The position numbers and the translations under genes were made by a program. Positions 44,601-58,135 of a stretch of 64,000 nt of DNA are shown here, in pieces; within the stretch, counting starts at the first letter, position 1, and every line of letters starts with the position of its first letter. The notes beneath the pieces are model-generated. The model made no database searches and was not told where the DNA came from. It saw only the letters and a list, made by a program, of their open reading frames with translations. Origin of the DNA: Isoetes taiwanensis. Taxonomy: Eukaryota; Streptophyta; Lycopodiopsida; Isoetales; Isoetaceae. The stretch lies in contig JAJEKV010000022.1 in assembly GCA_021234155.1 (NCBI GenBank), positions 4,611,852-4,675,851 on the forward strand, read 5' to 3'.

Positions 44601-47600
44601 TGAATGGCAAATTACCCTAGGGAGCAAGTTCAAGGTCGGTTTTGCAAAAGAAAGAAACACTCACGTCCCCACGAAATCAAGATCCCGAGGGCCACATCCT
44701 AACGCCAATTGACTACTTGCCGAGTGTGATGGAAGTGAGCTTTTTGGTTTTGGAGGTCGGGTGGTCTTCTCGCCACGTAACTTGGTCCCTGTGGCAATGC
44801 CGACGCTTCGAGTCCATTGGCGCAGCCAAATCGCTGACCCGAGAGAGGGAGGTCGCCTCGTCCGGCCCCTGTGGCCTTGGGAGAGGAAATTTGGGGCAAG
44901 CAGCCCGGGATTTTAGGGTCCGTGGCTCAAGGCCAACACCCCCACTCCATGTCAAGTCACTCCGCCAAGGTCCCGCCCCGACCACAAGGAGAGGGCCTCC
45001 AAAACGAAACCCCGTGGGGTTGCCGTGTTCTAGAAGGGTTTGGCGCTTTGGGGCCGAGACTTGGTCTGCTGCACTTGGGACTGGCCGAAGCCGCAGAACC
45101 GAGAATACGGAGCAAGGGGAACCGACGGAGCGAAGTTTGGGCCCCGCCCCTCCTCCCGATGTGGCAAGTAGAAGCTCTGGGGCACTTTTGCAAAGGCAAG
45201 ACATTCATAAATTCGCAATTAATGCATTGTACGAAAATAAATTCTCGATTTTTGCCACCTGGATTCCTAATCCATCTCCAAAGACACGGCCCAATTTTCA
45301 AATTTTCTATAGAAGGTCTAGGTCAAAGGGTTAGCATTAGAACGGCCGGGCAGCCCGCTGCAATAAAAACCGAGCACCACCCTTCCCAAGTCAAACGAGG
45401 CCAGACCTTGCATGATCCCTCACAAGAGGGGGGAGAGTCCCACCCCAAGAGGCTGGATCCAAAAGTTCCCCGAGGCAGCCCCTTCCGGCAACGCCCCGGG
45501 CCGTGACGCCAATGACCACCCCTCCCTGAGCCCTGCCCCCTATCCCAACGCTGATCCTCCGCTCAGGGCCCCTGGAAGGCCCAAAAGATTCCGGGATGGT
45601 CCTGAGAACTTGTCAAACCGCAACGCCCCGAGGTCCGGGAAACCGGGCAGAAGTCGGGTCTCGGCACCGGGAGGTCAATGGCAAATCGACCCCAAAATCG
45701 TCCCGAATGGCTTAAATTACCCTTGGGAGCAAGTTACAAGGTCGGTTTTGCAAAAGAAAGAAACACTCACGCCTCCACGACAAGATCCCCGCATCCACAT
45801 CCTAGGCCAATTGACTACGACGAGTGTGATGGAAGTGAGCTCTAATGGGGCTTTGAAGGTCGGGGTGGTCTTCGCCACGGAACTTGGTCCCTGTGGCAAT
45901 GTTGACGTTTCGAGTCCATTGGCGAGCCAAATCGCGATTCCCGAGAGGGGAGGTCGCCTCGGTCCGGCCCCTGTTGCCTTGGGGAGAGGAAATTCGGGCA
46001 AGCACTTCCGGGGATTTAGGGTCCGTGGCTCAAGGCCAACACCCCCACTCCACGCCAAGTCACCTGCAAGGTCCCGCCCCGGACCGACAAGGAGAGGGGC
46101 CTCCAAAACGTGGAAACCCCGTGGGTTGCCAAGTTCTAGAAGGGTTTGGCGCTTTGGGGGCCGGACTTGGTCTGTTGCACTTGGGACTCCGCCGAAGCCG
46201 CAAAAGAGAATACGGAGCAAGGGGAACCGACGAGCGGAGTTTGGGCCCGTCCCTCCTCCCGATGTGGCAAGTAGAAGTCTGGGGCTTTTGCAAAGGAAAG
46301 ACATTCATAAATTCGCAATTAATGCATTGTACCTAAAATAAATTCTGATTTTTTGCCACCGATTCCTAATCCATCTCCAAAGACACAGCCCAATTTTCAA
46401 ATTTTCTGAGAAGGTCTAGGTCAAAGGGTTAGCATTAGAACGGCCGGGGCAGCCCGCTGTGGCAACCGAGCCGCACCCTTCCCCAAGTCAAACGAGGCCA
46501 GACCTTGGTGTGGATCCCTCACAAGAGGGGAGAGTCCCACCCCAAGAGGCGGATCCAAAAGTTCCCCGAGGCAGCCCCTTCCCCGGCAAAATAGCCCCCT
46601 GGGGTCGCACGCTAATGACCACCCTCCCGAGCCCGGTTCCCTCTATCCCACCGCTGATCCTCCGCTCAGGGCCCCTCTTCGAAGGCCCAAAAGATTCCGA
46701 TCGGCCCCGAGAACTTGTCAAACCACGGGCCCCCCGAGGTCTCCGGCCTTGTAAACCGCATTGTCTTGTCGCTCGGCACCGGGAGGTCCTAATGGCAAAT
46801 CGACCCCTACCAAATCGTCCTGAATGGCGAAATTACCCTAGGGAGCAAGTTACAAGGTCGGTTTTGCAAAAGAAAGAAACACTCACGCCTCCACGACAAG
46901 ATCCCCGCATCCACATCCTAGGCCAATTGACTACGAGTGTGATGGAAGTGAGCTACTTTGGCGCTTCTTGAGGTCGGGTGGTCTTCCGCCACGGAACTTG
47001 GTCCCCGTGGCAATGTCGACGCTCGAGTCCATTGGCGAGCCAAATCGCGATTCCCGAGAGGGGAGGTCGCCCGGCCCATCCCTGTGGCCTTGGGGAGAGG
47101 AAATTCGGCAAGCAGCCCGGGATTTTAGGTCCGTGGCTTCAAGGCCAACACCCCCACTCCACGCCAAGTCACGCAAGGTCCCGCCCGACCGACAAGGAGA
47201 GGGCCTCCAAAACGTAAAACCCCGTGGGTTGCCAAGTTCTAGAAGGGTTTGCGCTTTGGGGGGCGAGACTTGGTCTCAAGCACTTGGGACTCCGCCGAAA
47301 GCCGCAGCAGAGAAATACGGAGCAAGGGGAACCGACGGAGCGGAGTTTGGGCCCTGCCCTCCTCCCGATGTGGCAAGTAGAAGCCTGGGGGCTTTTGCAA
47401 AGGGCAAGACATTCATAAATTCGCAATTAATGCATTGTACTAAAAATAAATTCGATTTTTGCCACCTGGATTCCTAATCCATCTCCAAAGACACGTTCCC
47501 AATTTTCAAATTTTCGAGAAGGTCTAGGTCAAAGGGTTAGCATTAGAACGGCCGGGGCAGCCCGCTGCAGGCAACCGAAGCCGGCACCCTTCCCCAAGTC

Positions 47601-48649
47601 AAACGAGGCCAGACCTTTGCAGGATCCCTCACAAGAGGGGAGAGTCCTGACCCCAAGAGGCTGGATCCAAAAAGTTCCCCGAGGCAGCCCTTCCCGGCAA
47701 CCAGGCCTCCCCGGCCGACGCTTAATGACCACCCTCCCGAGCCTTGTTCCCCTATCCCACCGCTGATCCTCCGCTCAGGGGCCCCTCTTCGAAGGCCCAA
47801 AAGATTCCGATCGGGTCCCGAGAACTTGTCAAACCGCTGGGCGCCCCGGTGGCCTACTTTGTAGAAACCGCAGTTGTCTTGTCGCTCGCACCGGAGGCTC
47901 CTAATGGCAAATCGACCCCGCCAAATCGTCCTAATGGCGAAATTACCCTAGGGAGCAAGTTACAAGGTCGGTTTTGCAAAAGAAAGAAACACTCACGCCT
48001 CCACGACAAGATCCCGCATCCACATCCTAGGCCAATTGACTACGAGTGTGATGGAAGTGAGCTACTTTGGCGCTTCTTGAGGTCGGGTGGTCTTCCGCCA
48101 CGGAACTTGGTCCCCGTGGCAATGTCGACGCTTTGAGTCCATTGGCAGAGCCAAATCGCGATTCCTGAGAGGGAGGTCGCCCGTCCGGCCCCTGTGGCCT
48201 TGGGGAGGGAAATTCGGGCAAGCAGCCGGGGGATTTTAGGGTCCGTGCTCGCGCCAACACCCCCACTCCACATCAAGTCACGACGCAAGGTCCCGCCTAA
48301 CTCCGACAAGGAGAGGGCCTCCAAAACGTAAACCCCGGGGCTGCCGTGTTCTAGAAGGGTTTGCATTTTTGGGGCCGAGACTTGGTCTGGTGCACTTGGG
48401 ACCTGGCCGAGAAGCCGCAGCCGGTGAATACTGAGCAAGGGGAACCGACATCGAGCGGAGTTTGGGCCTGTCCTCCTCCCCGATGTGGCAAGTAGAAGTC
48501 TGGGGCTTTTGCAGTGCTGGCAAGACATTCATAAATTCGCAATTAATGCATTGTACTAAAATAAATTCTGATTTTTTTGCAGCCACCGATTCCTAATCCA
48601 TCTCCAAAGACACAACCCAATTTTCAAATTTTCTGAGAAGGTCTAGGTC

Positions 48650-49060
48650 AAAGGGTTAGCATTAGAACGGCCGGAATGGAGCCCGCTGGATCAAGTAAAC
48701 CGGGGCCGCACCCTTCCCAAGTCAAACGAGGCCGCTATACTTGGATCCCTCACAAGAGGGGAGAGTCCCACCCCAAGAGGCATCCAAAAGTTCCCGAATG
48801 AAGATAAATTCCCCGGCGTAAAAACATCATAACTGCTACGAATGACCAAATCCCGAGCCCTGCCTCCCCTATCCGACCGCTGATCCTAGCTCAGGGGCCC
48901 CTCTTCGAAGGCCCAAAAGATTCCGGGCCCCTCCGAGAACTTGTCAAACCGTGGGCCCCCGAGGTCAAGGCATATGAAACCGAGAATGCCTTGTCGTTCA
49001 ATCGGGAGGCTCCTAATGGCAAATCGACATGGAAATGGTCCTAATGGCTTGTAATTACCC
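48650..49060 (+). repeat. Mixed A/B satellite module (unit 8)
   Basis: ACGGCCGGAATGGAGCCCGC fuses A and B words within 20 bp. Later GAATGAAGATAAATTCCCCGGC and AAAACATCATAACTGCTACG are embedded in an A context. Confidence 0.8.
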
Positions 49061-50864
49061 TAGGGAGCAAGTTACAAGGTCGGTTTTGCAAAAGAAAGAA
49101 ACACTCACGCCTCCACGACAAGATCCCGCGATCCACATCCTAGGCCAATTGACTGTGATGTAAGTGAAGCCGATTTGTGAGCTACTTTGTTTTGGGGTCG
49201 GGTGGTCTTCTGCCACGGAACTTGGTCCCTGGGCAATGTCGACGTTTCGAGTCCATTGGCAGAGCCAAATCGCGATTTCCCAGAGGGAGGTCGCCCGTCC
49301 CGCCCCGTGGCCTTGGGGAGAGGAAATTCGGGGCAAGCAGCCTTCCTGGGATTTTAGGGTCCGTGGTTCAAGGCCAACACCCCCACCCACGCCAAGTCAC
49401 GGCGCAAGGTCCCGCCCCGACCGGACAAGGAGGGCCTCCAAAACGAAACCCCGTGGGTTGCCGTGTTCTAGAAGGGTTTGGCGCTTTGGGGGCCGAGACT
49501 TGGTCTGCACTTGGGACCCGGCCGAGAAGCCGCAGCCGAGAATACGGAGCAAGGGGAACTGACGGAGCGAGTTTGGGCCTGTCCTCCTCCCCGATGTGGC
49601 AAGTAGAAGTCTGGGGGCTTTGGCAAAGGGGCAAGACATTCATAAATTCGCAATTAATGCATTGTACGAAAATAAATTCTGATTTTTGCCACCGGATTCC
49701 TAATCCATCTCCAAAGACACAGCCAAATTTTCAAATTTTCGGAGAAGGTCTAGGTCAAAGGGTTAGCATTAGAACGGCGAATGGCAGCCCGCTGGGGCAA
49801 CCGAATGGCACCCTTCCCCAAGTCAAACGAGGCCGAGACCTTGCAGGGATCCCTCACAAGAGGGGAGAGTCCCGACCCCAAGAGGCGGATCCAAAAGTTC
49901 CCCAGGCAGCATTCCTCCGGCGGCAAGCCTCCCGGGGTCGCACGCTAATGACCACCCTCCCTGAGCCCTGCCCCTATCCCGACCGCTGATCCTCCGCTGA
50001 TGGTTGAAGGAAGGCCCAAAGATTCCCAGATCGGTCCGAGAGAACTTGTCAAACCCTTTGTTCCCCGAGGTCGGCCTTTGTAGAAACCAAAGGTCTTGTC
50101 GGATCGGCACCGGGAGGCTCTTGAATGGCAAATCGACCTCGCCAAATCGTCCGAATGGCAAATTACCCTAGGGAGCAAGTTACAAGGTCGGTTTTGCAAA
50201 AGAAAGAAACACTCACGCCTCCACGACAAGATCCCGCATCCACATCCTAGGCCAATTGACTACGAAGTGTGATGGAAGTGAGCTACTTTGGCGCTTCTTG
50301 GAGGTCGGTGGTCTTCCGCCACGTAACTTGGTCCCTGGCAATGTCGACGCTCGAGTCCATTGGCAGAGCCAAATCGCGATTCCGGAGAGGGAGGTCGCCC
50401 GTCCGGCCCCTGTGGCCTTGGGGAGAGGAAATTCGGGCAAGCAGCGGGGATTTTAGGGTCCGTGGTCAAGGCCAACACCCCCACTCCACGCCAAGTCACG
50501 GCGCAAGGTCCCGCCCAAATCCGACAAGAAGAGGGCCTCCAAAACGTGAAACCCCGGGGGTTGCCAAGTTCTAGAAGGGTTTGGCGCTTTGGGGGCGGTG
50601 ACTTGGTCTGTTGCACTTGGGACCTGGCCGAGAAGCCGCAGCCGAGAATACGGAGCAAGGGGAACCGACGGAGCGCGAGTTTGGGCCTGTCCTCCTCCGA
50701 TGTGGCAAGTAGAAGTCGGGGGCTTTTTTGCAAAGGGCAAGACATTCATAAATTCACAATTAATGCATTGTACGAAAATAAATTCTGATTTTTGCCACCG
50801 ATTCCTAATCCATCTCCAAAGACACAGCCCAATTTTCAAATTTTCGGAGAAGGTCTAGGTCAAA

Positions 50865-51240
50865 GGGTTAGCTAAGAAACAAAGGAATGGAGTTTGTGGG
50901 AACCGAAGCCGCACCCTTCCCAAGTCAAACGAGGCCGATACCTTGGATCCCTCACAAGAGGGAGAGTCCTGACCCCAAGAGGCGGATCCAAAAGTTCCCG
51001 AGGCAGCTCCTTCCCCGGCAACTACTAGGTCGCACGCTAAATGACCACCTCCCGAGCCCGCCTTCTATCCGACCGCTGGATCCTCCGGTCAGGGCCCCTG
51101 CTCGAAGGCCCAAAAGATTCCGTGATCGGTCCGAGAACTTGTCAAACCGGATAGCCCCGAGGTCTACCTTGTAGAAACCGCAGTTGTCTTGTCGCTATTT
51201 GGGAGGCATGGAATGGCAAATCGACTTGCCAAATCGTCCG
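50865..51240 (+). repeat. Mixed A/B satellite module (unit 10)
   Basis: B start (AAAGGAATGGAGTTTGTGGG) switches after about 30 bp to A (AACCGAAGCCGCACCC) and then shows only small B-like patches (CGATACCTTGGATCC, GGCAACTACTAGG). Confidence 0.75.
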
Positions 51241-53079
51241 AATGGCGAAATTACCCTAGGGAGCAAGTTACAAGGTCGGTTTTGCAAAAGAAAGAAACAC
51301 TCACGCCAAGACACGACAAGATCCCGCATCCACATCCTAGGCCAATTGACTACGAGTGTGATGGAAGTGAGCTACTTTGGCGCTTTCTGGAGGTCGGGTG
51401 GTCTTCTGGCCACGGAACTTGGTCCCCGTGGCAATGTCGACGCTCGAGTCCATTGGCAGAGCCAAATCGCGATTCCCGAGAGGGAGGTCGCCCGTCCGGC
51501 CCCTGTGGCCTTGGGGAGAGGAAATTCGGGCAAGCAAATGGGATTTTAGGGTCCGTGCTCGCAAGGCCAACACCCCCACTCCACGCCAAGTCACGGCGCA
51601 AGGTCCCGCCCGACCGGACAAGGAGAGGGCCTCCAAAACGAAAACCCCGTGGGTTGCCGTGTTCTAGAAGGGTTTGCGCTTTGGGGGGCGAGACTTGGTC
51701 TGCTGCACTTGGGACCTGGCCGAAGCCGGCAGTCGAGAATACGGAGCAAGGGAACCGACGGAGCGGAGTTTGGGCCTGTCCTCCTCCCGATGTGGCAAGT
51801 AGAAGTCGGGGGCTTTTTGCAAAAGGCAAGACATTCATAAATTCAAATTAATGCATTGTACGAAAATAAATTCGATTTTTTGCCACCGATTCCTAATCCA
51901 TCTCCAAAGACACAGCCCCAATTTTCAAATTTTCTGAGAAGGTCTAGGTCAAAGGGTTAGCATTAGAATGGTGGGGGCAGCCCGCTGTATGGCAACCGAA
52001 GCCGGCACCCTTCCCCAAGTCAAACGAGGCCAGGACCTTGCAGGGATCCCTCACAAGAGGGGGAGAGTCCCGACCCCAAGAGGCGGATCCAAAAGTTCCC
52101 CGAGGCATCCCTTCCCGGCATTACCGGGTCGCGACGCTAATGACCACCCTCCCGAGCCCTGCCTCCCCTATCCGACCGCTGATCCTCCGCTTCAGGCCCC
52201 TCTTCGAAGGCCCAAAAGATTCCGGATCGGGTCCCCGAGAACTTGTCAAACCACTGGGCCCCGAGGTCGGCCTTGTCCTAGAAACCGGCAGTTGTCTTGT
52301 CGTTCGGGCACCGGGGAGGCTCCGGAATGGCAAATCGACCCTGCCAAATCGTCCCGAATGGCGAAATTACCCTAGGGAGCAAGTTACAAGGTCGGTTTTG
52401 CAAAAGAAAGAAACACTCACGCCCTCCACGACAGTATCCCGCATCCACATCCTAGGCCAATTGACTACGAGTGTGATGGAAGTGAGCTACTTTGGCGCTT
52501 CTTGGAGGTCGGGTGGTCTTCTGGCCACGGAACTTGGTCCCCAGGGCAATGTCGACGTTCTGAGTCCATTGGCAGAGCCAAATCGCGATTCCGGAGAGGG
52601 GAGGTCGCCCGTCCGTCCCCAGGGCCTTGGGGAGAGGAAATTCGGGGCAAGCAGCTTCCGGGGGGATTTTAGGGTCCGTGTTTCAAGGCCAACACCCCCA
52701 CTCCACGCCAAGTCACGCGCAAGGTCCCGCCCGACCGACAAGGAGAGGGCCTCCAAAACGTAAACCCCGGGGGGTTGCCGTGTTCTAGAAGGGTTTGCAT
52801 TTTTGGGGCCGAGACTTGGTCTCAAGCTGCACTTGGGACTCGGCCGAGAAGCCGCAGCGAGAATACGGAGCAAGGGAACCGACGGAGCGGAGTTTGGGCC
52901 TGTCCTCCTCCCGATGTGGCAAGTAGAAGTCGGGGGCTTTTGGCAAAGCTGGCAAGACATTCATAAATTCGCAATTAATGCATTGTACGAAAATAAATTC
53001 TGATTTTTGCCACCGGATTCCTAATCCATCTCCAAAGACACAACCCAATTTTCAAATTTTCGGAGAAGGTCTAGGTCAA

Positions 53080-53620
53080 AGGGTTAGCTAAGGTCAAAGG
53101 AATGGAGTTTGTGGGATCGTTGTACTTGGGGTTGACCTTGGCTCAAACGGACGCTATACTTGGTCTAAGATTGCATTGAGAATATAAGCATCATAACTAT
53201 TAGAATGAAGATAAATGATTACGTAAAAACATCATAACTACTAGAATGAAGATAAATGATTACGTAAAAGCAAAAGACTAGTGCGGGGTTGGGGGTTAGA
53301 TTTGGTTGCTTGTGATGATGGTTGTGTTTCAAAGATCAAGGCATATGGATAGAGAGAATGCCCTTGTTCAACTGGACCGCCCCCTAAAGCTATTTGACAT
53401 GGATGGCATAATTAACTTGTAATGAACTCAATTCGGGGCAAGCAACTTCCTGGGGAGTTTAGGGTCCCAGGAGCAAGGCCAACACCCCCACTCCATGTCA
53501 AGACACCTGCAAGGTCCCCACCAAATGACAAGGAGAGGGGCCTCCAAACGAAAACCCCGTAACTTGCCGATTCTAGAAGGGTTTTTGTTTTGGGGGTCGA
53601 AGTTTTAGTCTTCCGCCACG
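53080..53620 (+). repeat. Pure B-type satellite module (unit 12)
   Basis: AT-richer module with GCTGTACTTGGGG-type start, a 41-bp internal tandem duplication (53,189-53,229 and 53,230-53,270, containing AGAATGAAGATAAATGATTA), GTGATGATGGTTGTG and ATGGATAGAGAGAATGCCC. Its end (from 53,432) is a diverged second copy of the block that follows at 53,738, a 306-bp internal duplication. Confidence 0.85.
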
Positions 53621-55279
53621 TAACTTGGTCCCTAGGGCAACGCCGACGCTTCGAGTCCATTGGCAGAGCCAAATCGCAGCTCCGAGAGGGAGGTCGCCTG
53701 GTCCGGCCCCCAAGGCCTTGGGAGAGGAAATTCGGCAAGCAGCCTTCCGGGGATTTTAGGGTCCGTGGCTCAAGGCCAACACCCCCACTCCATGTCAAGT
53801 CACGGCGCAAGGTCCCACCCAAATCCGACAAGGAGAGGGCCTCCAAAACGTAAAACCCGTGGGTTGCCGTGTTCTAGAAGGGTTTGCGCTTTGGGGGCGA
53901 GACTTGGTCCGCTGCACTTGGGACCTCCGCCGAGAAGCCGCAGCCGAGAATACGGAGCAAGGGGAACCGACGAGCGGAGTTTGGGCCCCGCCCTCCTCCG
54001 ATGTGGCAAGTAGAAGTCGGGGGCACTTTTGCAAAGGCAAGACATTCATAAATTCGCAATTAATGCATTGTACGAAAATAAATTCTGATTTTTTTGCCAC
54101 CGGATTCCTAATCCATCTCCAAAGACACAGCCCCAATTTTCAAATTTTCTGAGAAGGTCTAGGTCAAAGGGTTAGATTAGAACGGCCGGGGCAGCCCGCT
54201 GTGTGGCAACCGAGCCGGCACCCTTCCCCAAGTCAAACGAGGCCAGACCTTGCAGGATCCCTCACAAGAGGGGAGAGTCCCACCCCAAGAGGCGGATCCA
54301 AAAGTTCCCGAGGCAGCCCTTCCCCGGCAAAAGCCCCCTGGGTCAGACGCTAATGACCACCCTCCCGAGCCTTGTTCCCCTATCCCACCGCTGATCCTCC
54401 GCTCAGGGCCCCTTTCGAAGGCCCAAAAGATTCCAGATCGGGTCCGAGAACTTGTCAAACCGCAAGGGCGCCCCGAGGTCGGCCTTTGAGAAACCGGGCA
54501 GTTGTCTTGTCGCTCGCACCGGGAGGCTCCGAATGGCAAATCGACCCCGCCAAATCGTCCTGAATGGCTAAATTACCCTAGGGAGCAAGTTACAAGGTCG
54601 GTTTTGCAAAAGAAAGAAACACTCCACGCCTCCACGACAAGATCCCGCATCCACATCCTAGGCCAATTGACTACGAGTGTGATGGAAGTGAGCTACTTTG
54701 GCGCTTGGAGGTCGGGTGGTCTTCGCCACGGAACTTGGTCCCTGGTGGCAATGTCGACGTTCTCGAGTCCATTGGCGAGCCAAATCGCGATTCCGAGAGG
54801 GGAGGTCGCCTCGGGCCCGGCCCCTGTGGCCTTGGGGAGAGGAAATTCGGGCAAGCAGCCTGGGATTTTAGGTCCGCGGTCAAGGCCAACACCCCCACTC
54901 CACGCCAAGTCACTTCGGCAAGGTCCCGCCTCGGACCGACAAGAGAGAGGGCCTCCAAAACGTAAACCCCGTGGGCTGCCGTGTTCTAGAAGGGTTTGGC
55001 GCTTTGGGGGCCGAGACTTGGTCTCTGCACTTGGGACTCGGCCGAGAAGCCGCAACGGAGAATATGGAGCAAGGGGAACCGACGAGCGGAGTTTGGGCCT
55101 GTCCCTCCTCCCCGATGGCAAGTAGAAGTCTGGGGCTTTTGCAAAGTGGCAAGACATTCATAAATTCAAGAAAAATGCATTGTACTAAAATAAATTCGAT
55201 TTTTGCCACCGGATTCCTAATCCATCTCCAAAGACACAACCCAATTTTTCAAATTTTCGAGAAGGTCTAGGTCAAAGGG

Positions 55280-55830
55280 TTAGCTAAGGTCAAAGGAATG
55301 GAGTTTGTGGGATCGCTGTACTTGGGGTTGACCTTGGCTCAAACGAGGCTATACTTGGTCTAAGATTGCATTGAGAATATAAGCATCATAAATATTAGAA
55401 TGAAGATAAATGATTACGTAAAAGCATCATAACTACTAGAATGAAGATAAATGATTACATAAAAGCAAAAGACTAGTCCGGGTTGGGGGAGGGGGTTAGA
55501 TTTGGTTGCTTGTGATGATGGTTGTGAAGGCCCAAAAGATTCCATATGGATAGAGAGAATGCCCTTGTTCAACCCGGACCGCCCCTAAAGCTATTTGACA
55601 TGGATGGCATAATTAACTTGTAATGAACTCCAAATCGGGCAAGCAACTTCCTGGGAGTTTAGGGTCCCAGTTACAAGGCCAACACCCCCCACTCCATGTC
55701 AAGACACAAGGCAAGGTCCCCACCAACCGACAAAGAAACACTCACGGAGAGGGCCTCCAAATCCTAAACCCCGTGACTTGCCGATTCTAGAAGGGTTTTG
55801 TTTTGGGGGGCCGAAGTTTGGTCTTCCGCC
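55280..55830 (+). repeat. B-type satellite module (unit 14)
   Basis: Same structure as the module at 53,080, about 2.2 kb further on. Near 55,730 the A-type phrase AAAGAAACACTCACG is embedded between GACA and GAGAGGGCCTCCAAA, and near 55,530 A-type GGCCCAAAAGATTCC replaces the B text, so this copy is not completely pure. Confidence 0.8.
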
Positions 55831-57474
55831 ACGTAACTTGGTCCCTAGGGCAATGTCGACATTCTCGAGTCCATTGGCGAGCCAAATCGCAGCTCCGAGA
55901 GGGAGGTCGCCCGTCCGTCCCCAGTGGCCTTGGGGAGAGGAAATTGGGCAAGCAGCCCGGGATTTTAGGGTCCGGGTGCTCAAGGCCAACACCCCCACTC
56001 CACGCCAAGTCACTCTGCAAGGTCCCACCCAACCGACAAGGAGAGGGCCTCCAAAACGTAAACCCCGTGGGCTGCCGTGTTCTAGAAGGGTTTGCGCTTT
56101 GGGGCCGAGACTTGGTCTGTTGCACTTGGGACCCGGCCGAAAGCCGCAGCCGGTGAATAATATGGAGCAAGGGGAACCGACGAGCGGAGTTTGGGCCTGT
56201 CCTCCTCCCCGATGTGGCAAGTAGAAGTCTGGGGCGCTTTTGCAAAGGCAAGACATTCATAAATTCGCAAAAATGCATTGTATGAAAATAAATTCTGATT
56301 TTTTGCCACCGGATTCCTAATCCATCTCCAAAGACACAGCCCCAATTTTCAAATTTTCTGAGAAGGTCTAGGTCAAAGGGTTAGCATTAGAATGGTTTGG
56401 GGCAGCCCGCTGTGGCAACCGAGCCGCACCCTTCCCCAAGTCAAACGAGGCCAGACCTTGCAGGATCCTCACAAGAGGGGAGAGTCCTGACCCCAAGAGG
56501 CGGGATCCAAAAGTTCCCGAGGCAGCCCTTTCCCCGGCAGCCTGCCTCGGGGCGACGCTAATGACCACCCTCCCAGAGCATGGTTCCCCTATCCGACCGC
56601 TGATCCTCCGCTCAGGGGCCCCTCTTCGAAGGCCCAAAAGATTCCAGATCGGTCCGGAGAACTTGTCAAACCGCTGGCGCCCCGAGGTCGGCCTTGTAGA
56701 AACCGCATTGTCTTGTCGCTCGCACCGGGAGGCTCCTAATGGCAAATCGACCGCCAAATCGTCCCGAATGGCTAAATTACCCTAGGAGCAAGTTACAAGG
56801 TCGGTTTTGCAAAAGAAAGAAACACTCACACGCCCACGACAAGATCCCGCATCCACATCCTAGGCCAATCAACTACGAGTGTGATGGAAGTGAGCTACTT
56901 TGGCGCTTCTTGAGGTCGGTGGTCTTCCTCGCACGAACTTGGTCCCCGTGGCAATGTCGACGCTTCGAGTCCATTGGCAGAGCCAAATCGCGATTCCGAG
57001 AGGGGAGGTCGGCCGTCCGGCCCCCGTGGCCTTGGGGAGAGGAAATTCGGGGCAAAGCAGCCCGGGATTTTAGGGTCCGTGGCTCAAGGCCAACACCCCC
57101 ACTCCACGCCAAGTCACCACGCCAAGGTCCCGCCAATCACCACAAGGAGAGGGCCTCCAAAACGTGAAACCCCGTGGGTTGCCGTGTTCTAGAAGGGTTT
57201 GCGCTTTGGGGCCGAGACTTGGTCTGCTGCACTTGGGACCCGCCGAAAGCCGCAGCCGAAATATGGAGCAAGGGGAACCGACGGAGCGGAGTTTGGGCCC
57301 GCCCCTCCTCCGGCGTGGCAAGTAGAAGTCGGGGGCTTTTGCAGGGCAAGACATTCATAAATTCGCAAATGCATTGTACCTAAAATAAATTCTGATTTTT
57401 TGCCACCGATTCCTAATCCATCTCCAAAGACACAGCCCAATTTTTCAAATTTTCTGAGAAGGTCTAGGTCAAAG

Positions 57475-57840
57475 GGTTAGCTAAGGTCAAAGGAATGGAG
57501 TTTGTGGGATCAACTTGGGGTTGACCTTGGCTCACCCCAAGTCAAACGAGGCCGGTCTAAGATTGCATTGAGAATATAAGAGTCCCAATATTAGAATGAA
57601 GATAAATGATTACAGTAAAAGCATCATAACTACTAGAATGAAGATAAATGATTACATAAAAGCAAAAGACTAGTGATCCTCCGCTGGGGGGGGGGGTTAG
57701 ATTTGGTTGCTTGTGATGATGGTTGTGTTTCAAAAGATCAAGGCATATGGATAGAGAGAATGCCCTTGTTCAACCAAATCGATTCCCTCAAAGCTATTTT
57801 GACATGGATGGCATAATTAACTTGTAATGAATCAATTCGG
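57475..57840 (+). repeat. B-type satellite module with A patches (unit 16)
   Basis: B text with A patches (CCCCAAGTCAAACGAGGCC near 57,536; GAGTCCC near 57,580; GATCCTCCGCT near 57,674) and a run of 10 G. It leads directly into the interleaved segment at 57,840-58,135. Confidence 0.8.
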
Positions 57841-58135
57841 GCAAGCAACTTCCTGGGAGAGTCCGGTCCCTAAGAGGCGGGCCAAATTCCCCTAGGGAGC
57901 AAGTTACAAGGCACGGTTTTGGGTCCCAGAAAGAAAGACCACCCTCCCCACGCCTCCATCGACCGCTGATCCCGCTCATCCACATCCTAGGCCCAAAAGA
58001 TTCCAGACTCCGAGAACTTGTGATGGAAGTGAGCCCGTTTTGGCCTTGTAGAAACAGTCGGGTGGTCTTGTCCTCGCCACACCGGGAGGTCCCCTAATGG
58101 CAATGTCGAAATCGTTTCTGAGTCCATTGGCAGAG
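57840..58135 (+). other. Interleaved chimera of two different parts of unit A
   Basis: Over 300 bp the sequence alternates between two parts of unit A that normally lie about 400 bp apart. Examples in order: GAGAGTCCGGTCCC..AAGAGGCGG (early part), CCTAGGGAGCAAGTTACAAGG (late), AGACCACCCTCCCC (early), ACGCCTCCA (late), TCGACCGCTGATCC (early), CATCCACATCCTAGG (late), CCCAAAAGATTCCAGA (early), GTGATGGAAGTGAGC (late), GGCCTTGTAGAAAC (early), GTCGGGTGGTCTTG (late), CACCGGGAGG (early), AATGTCGA (late). Confidence 0.85.
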
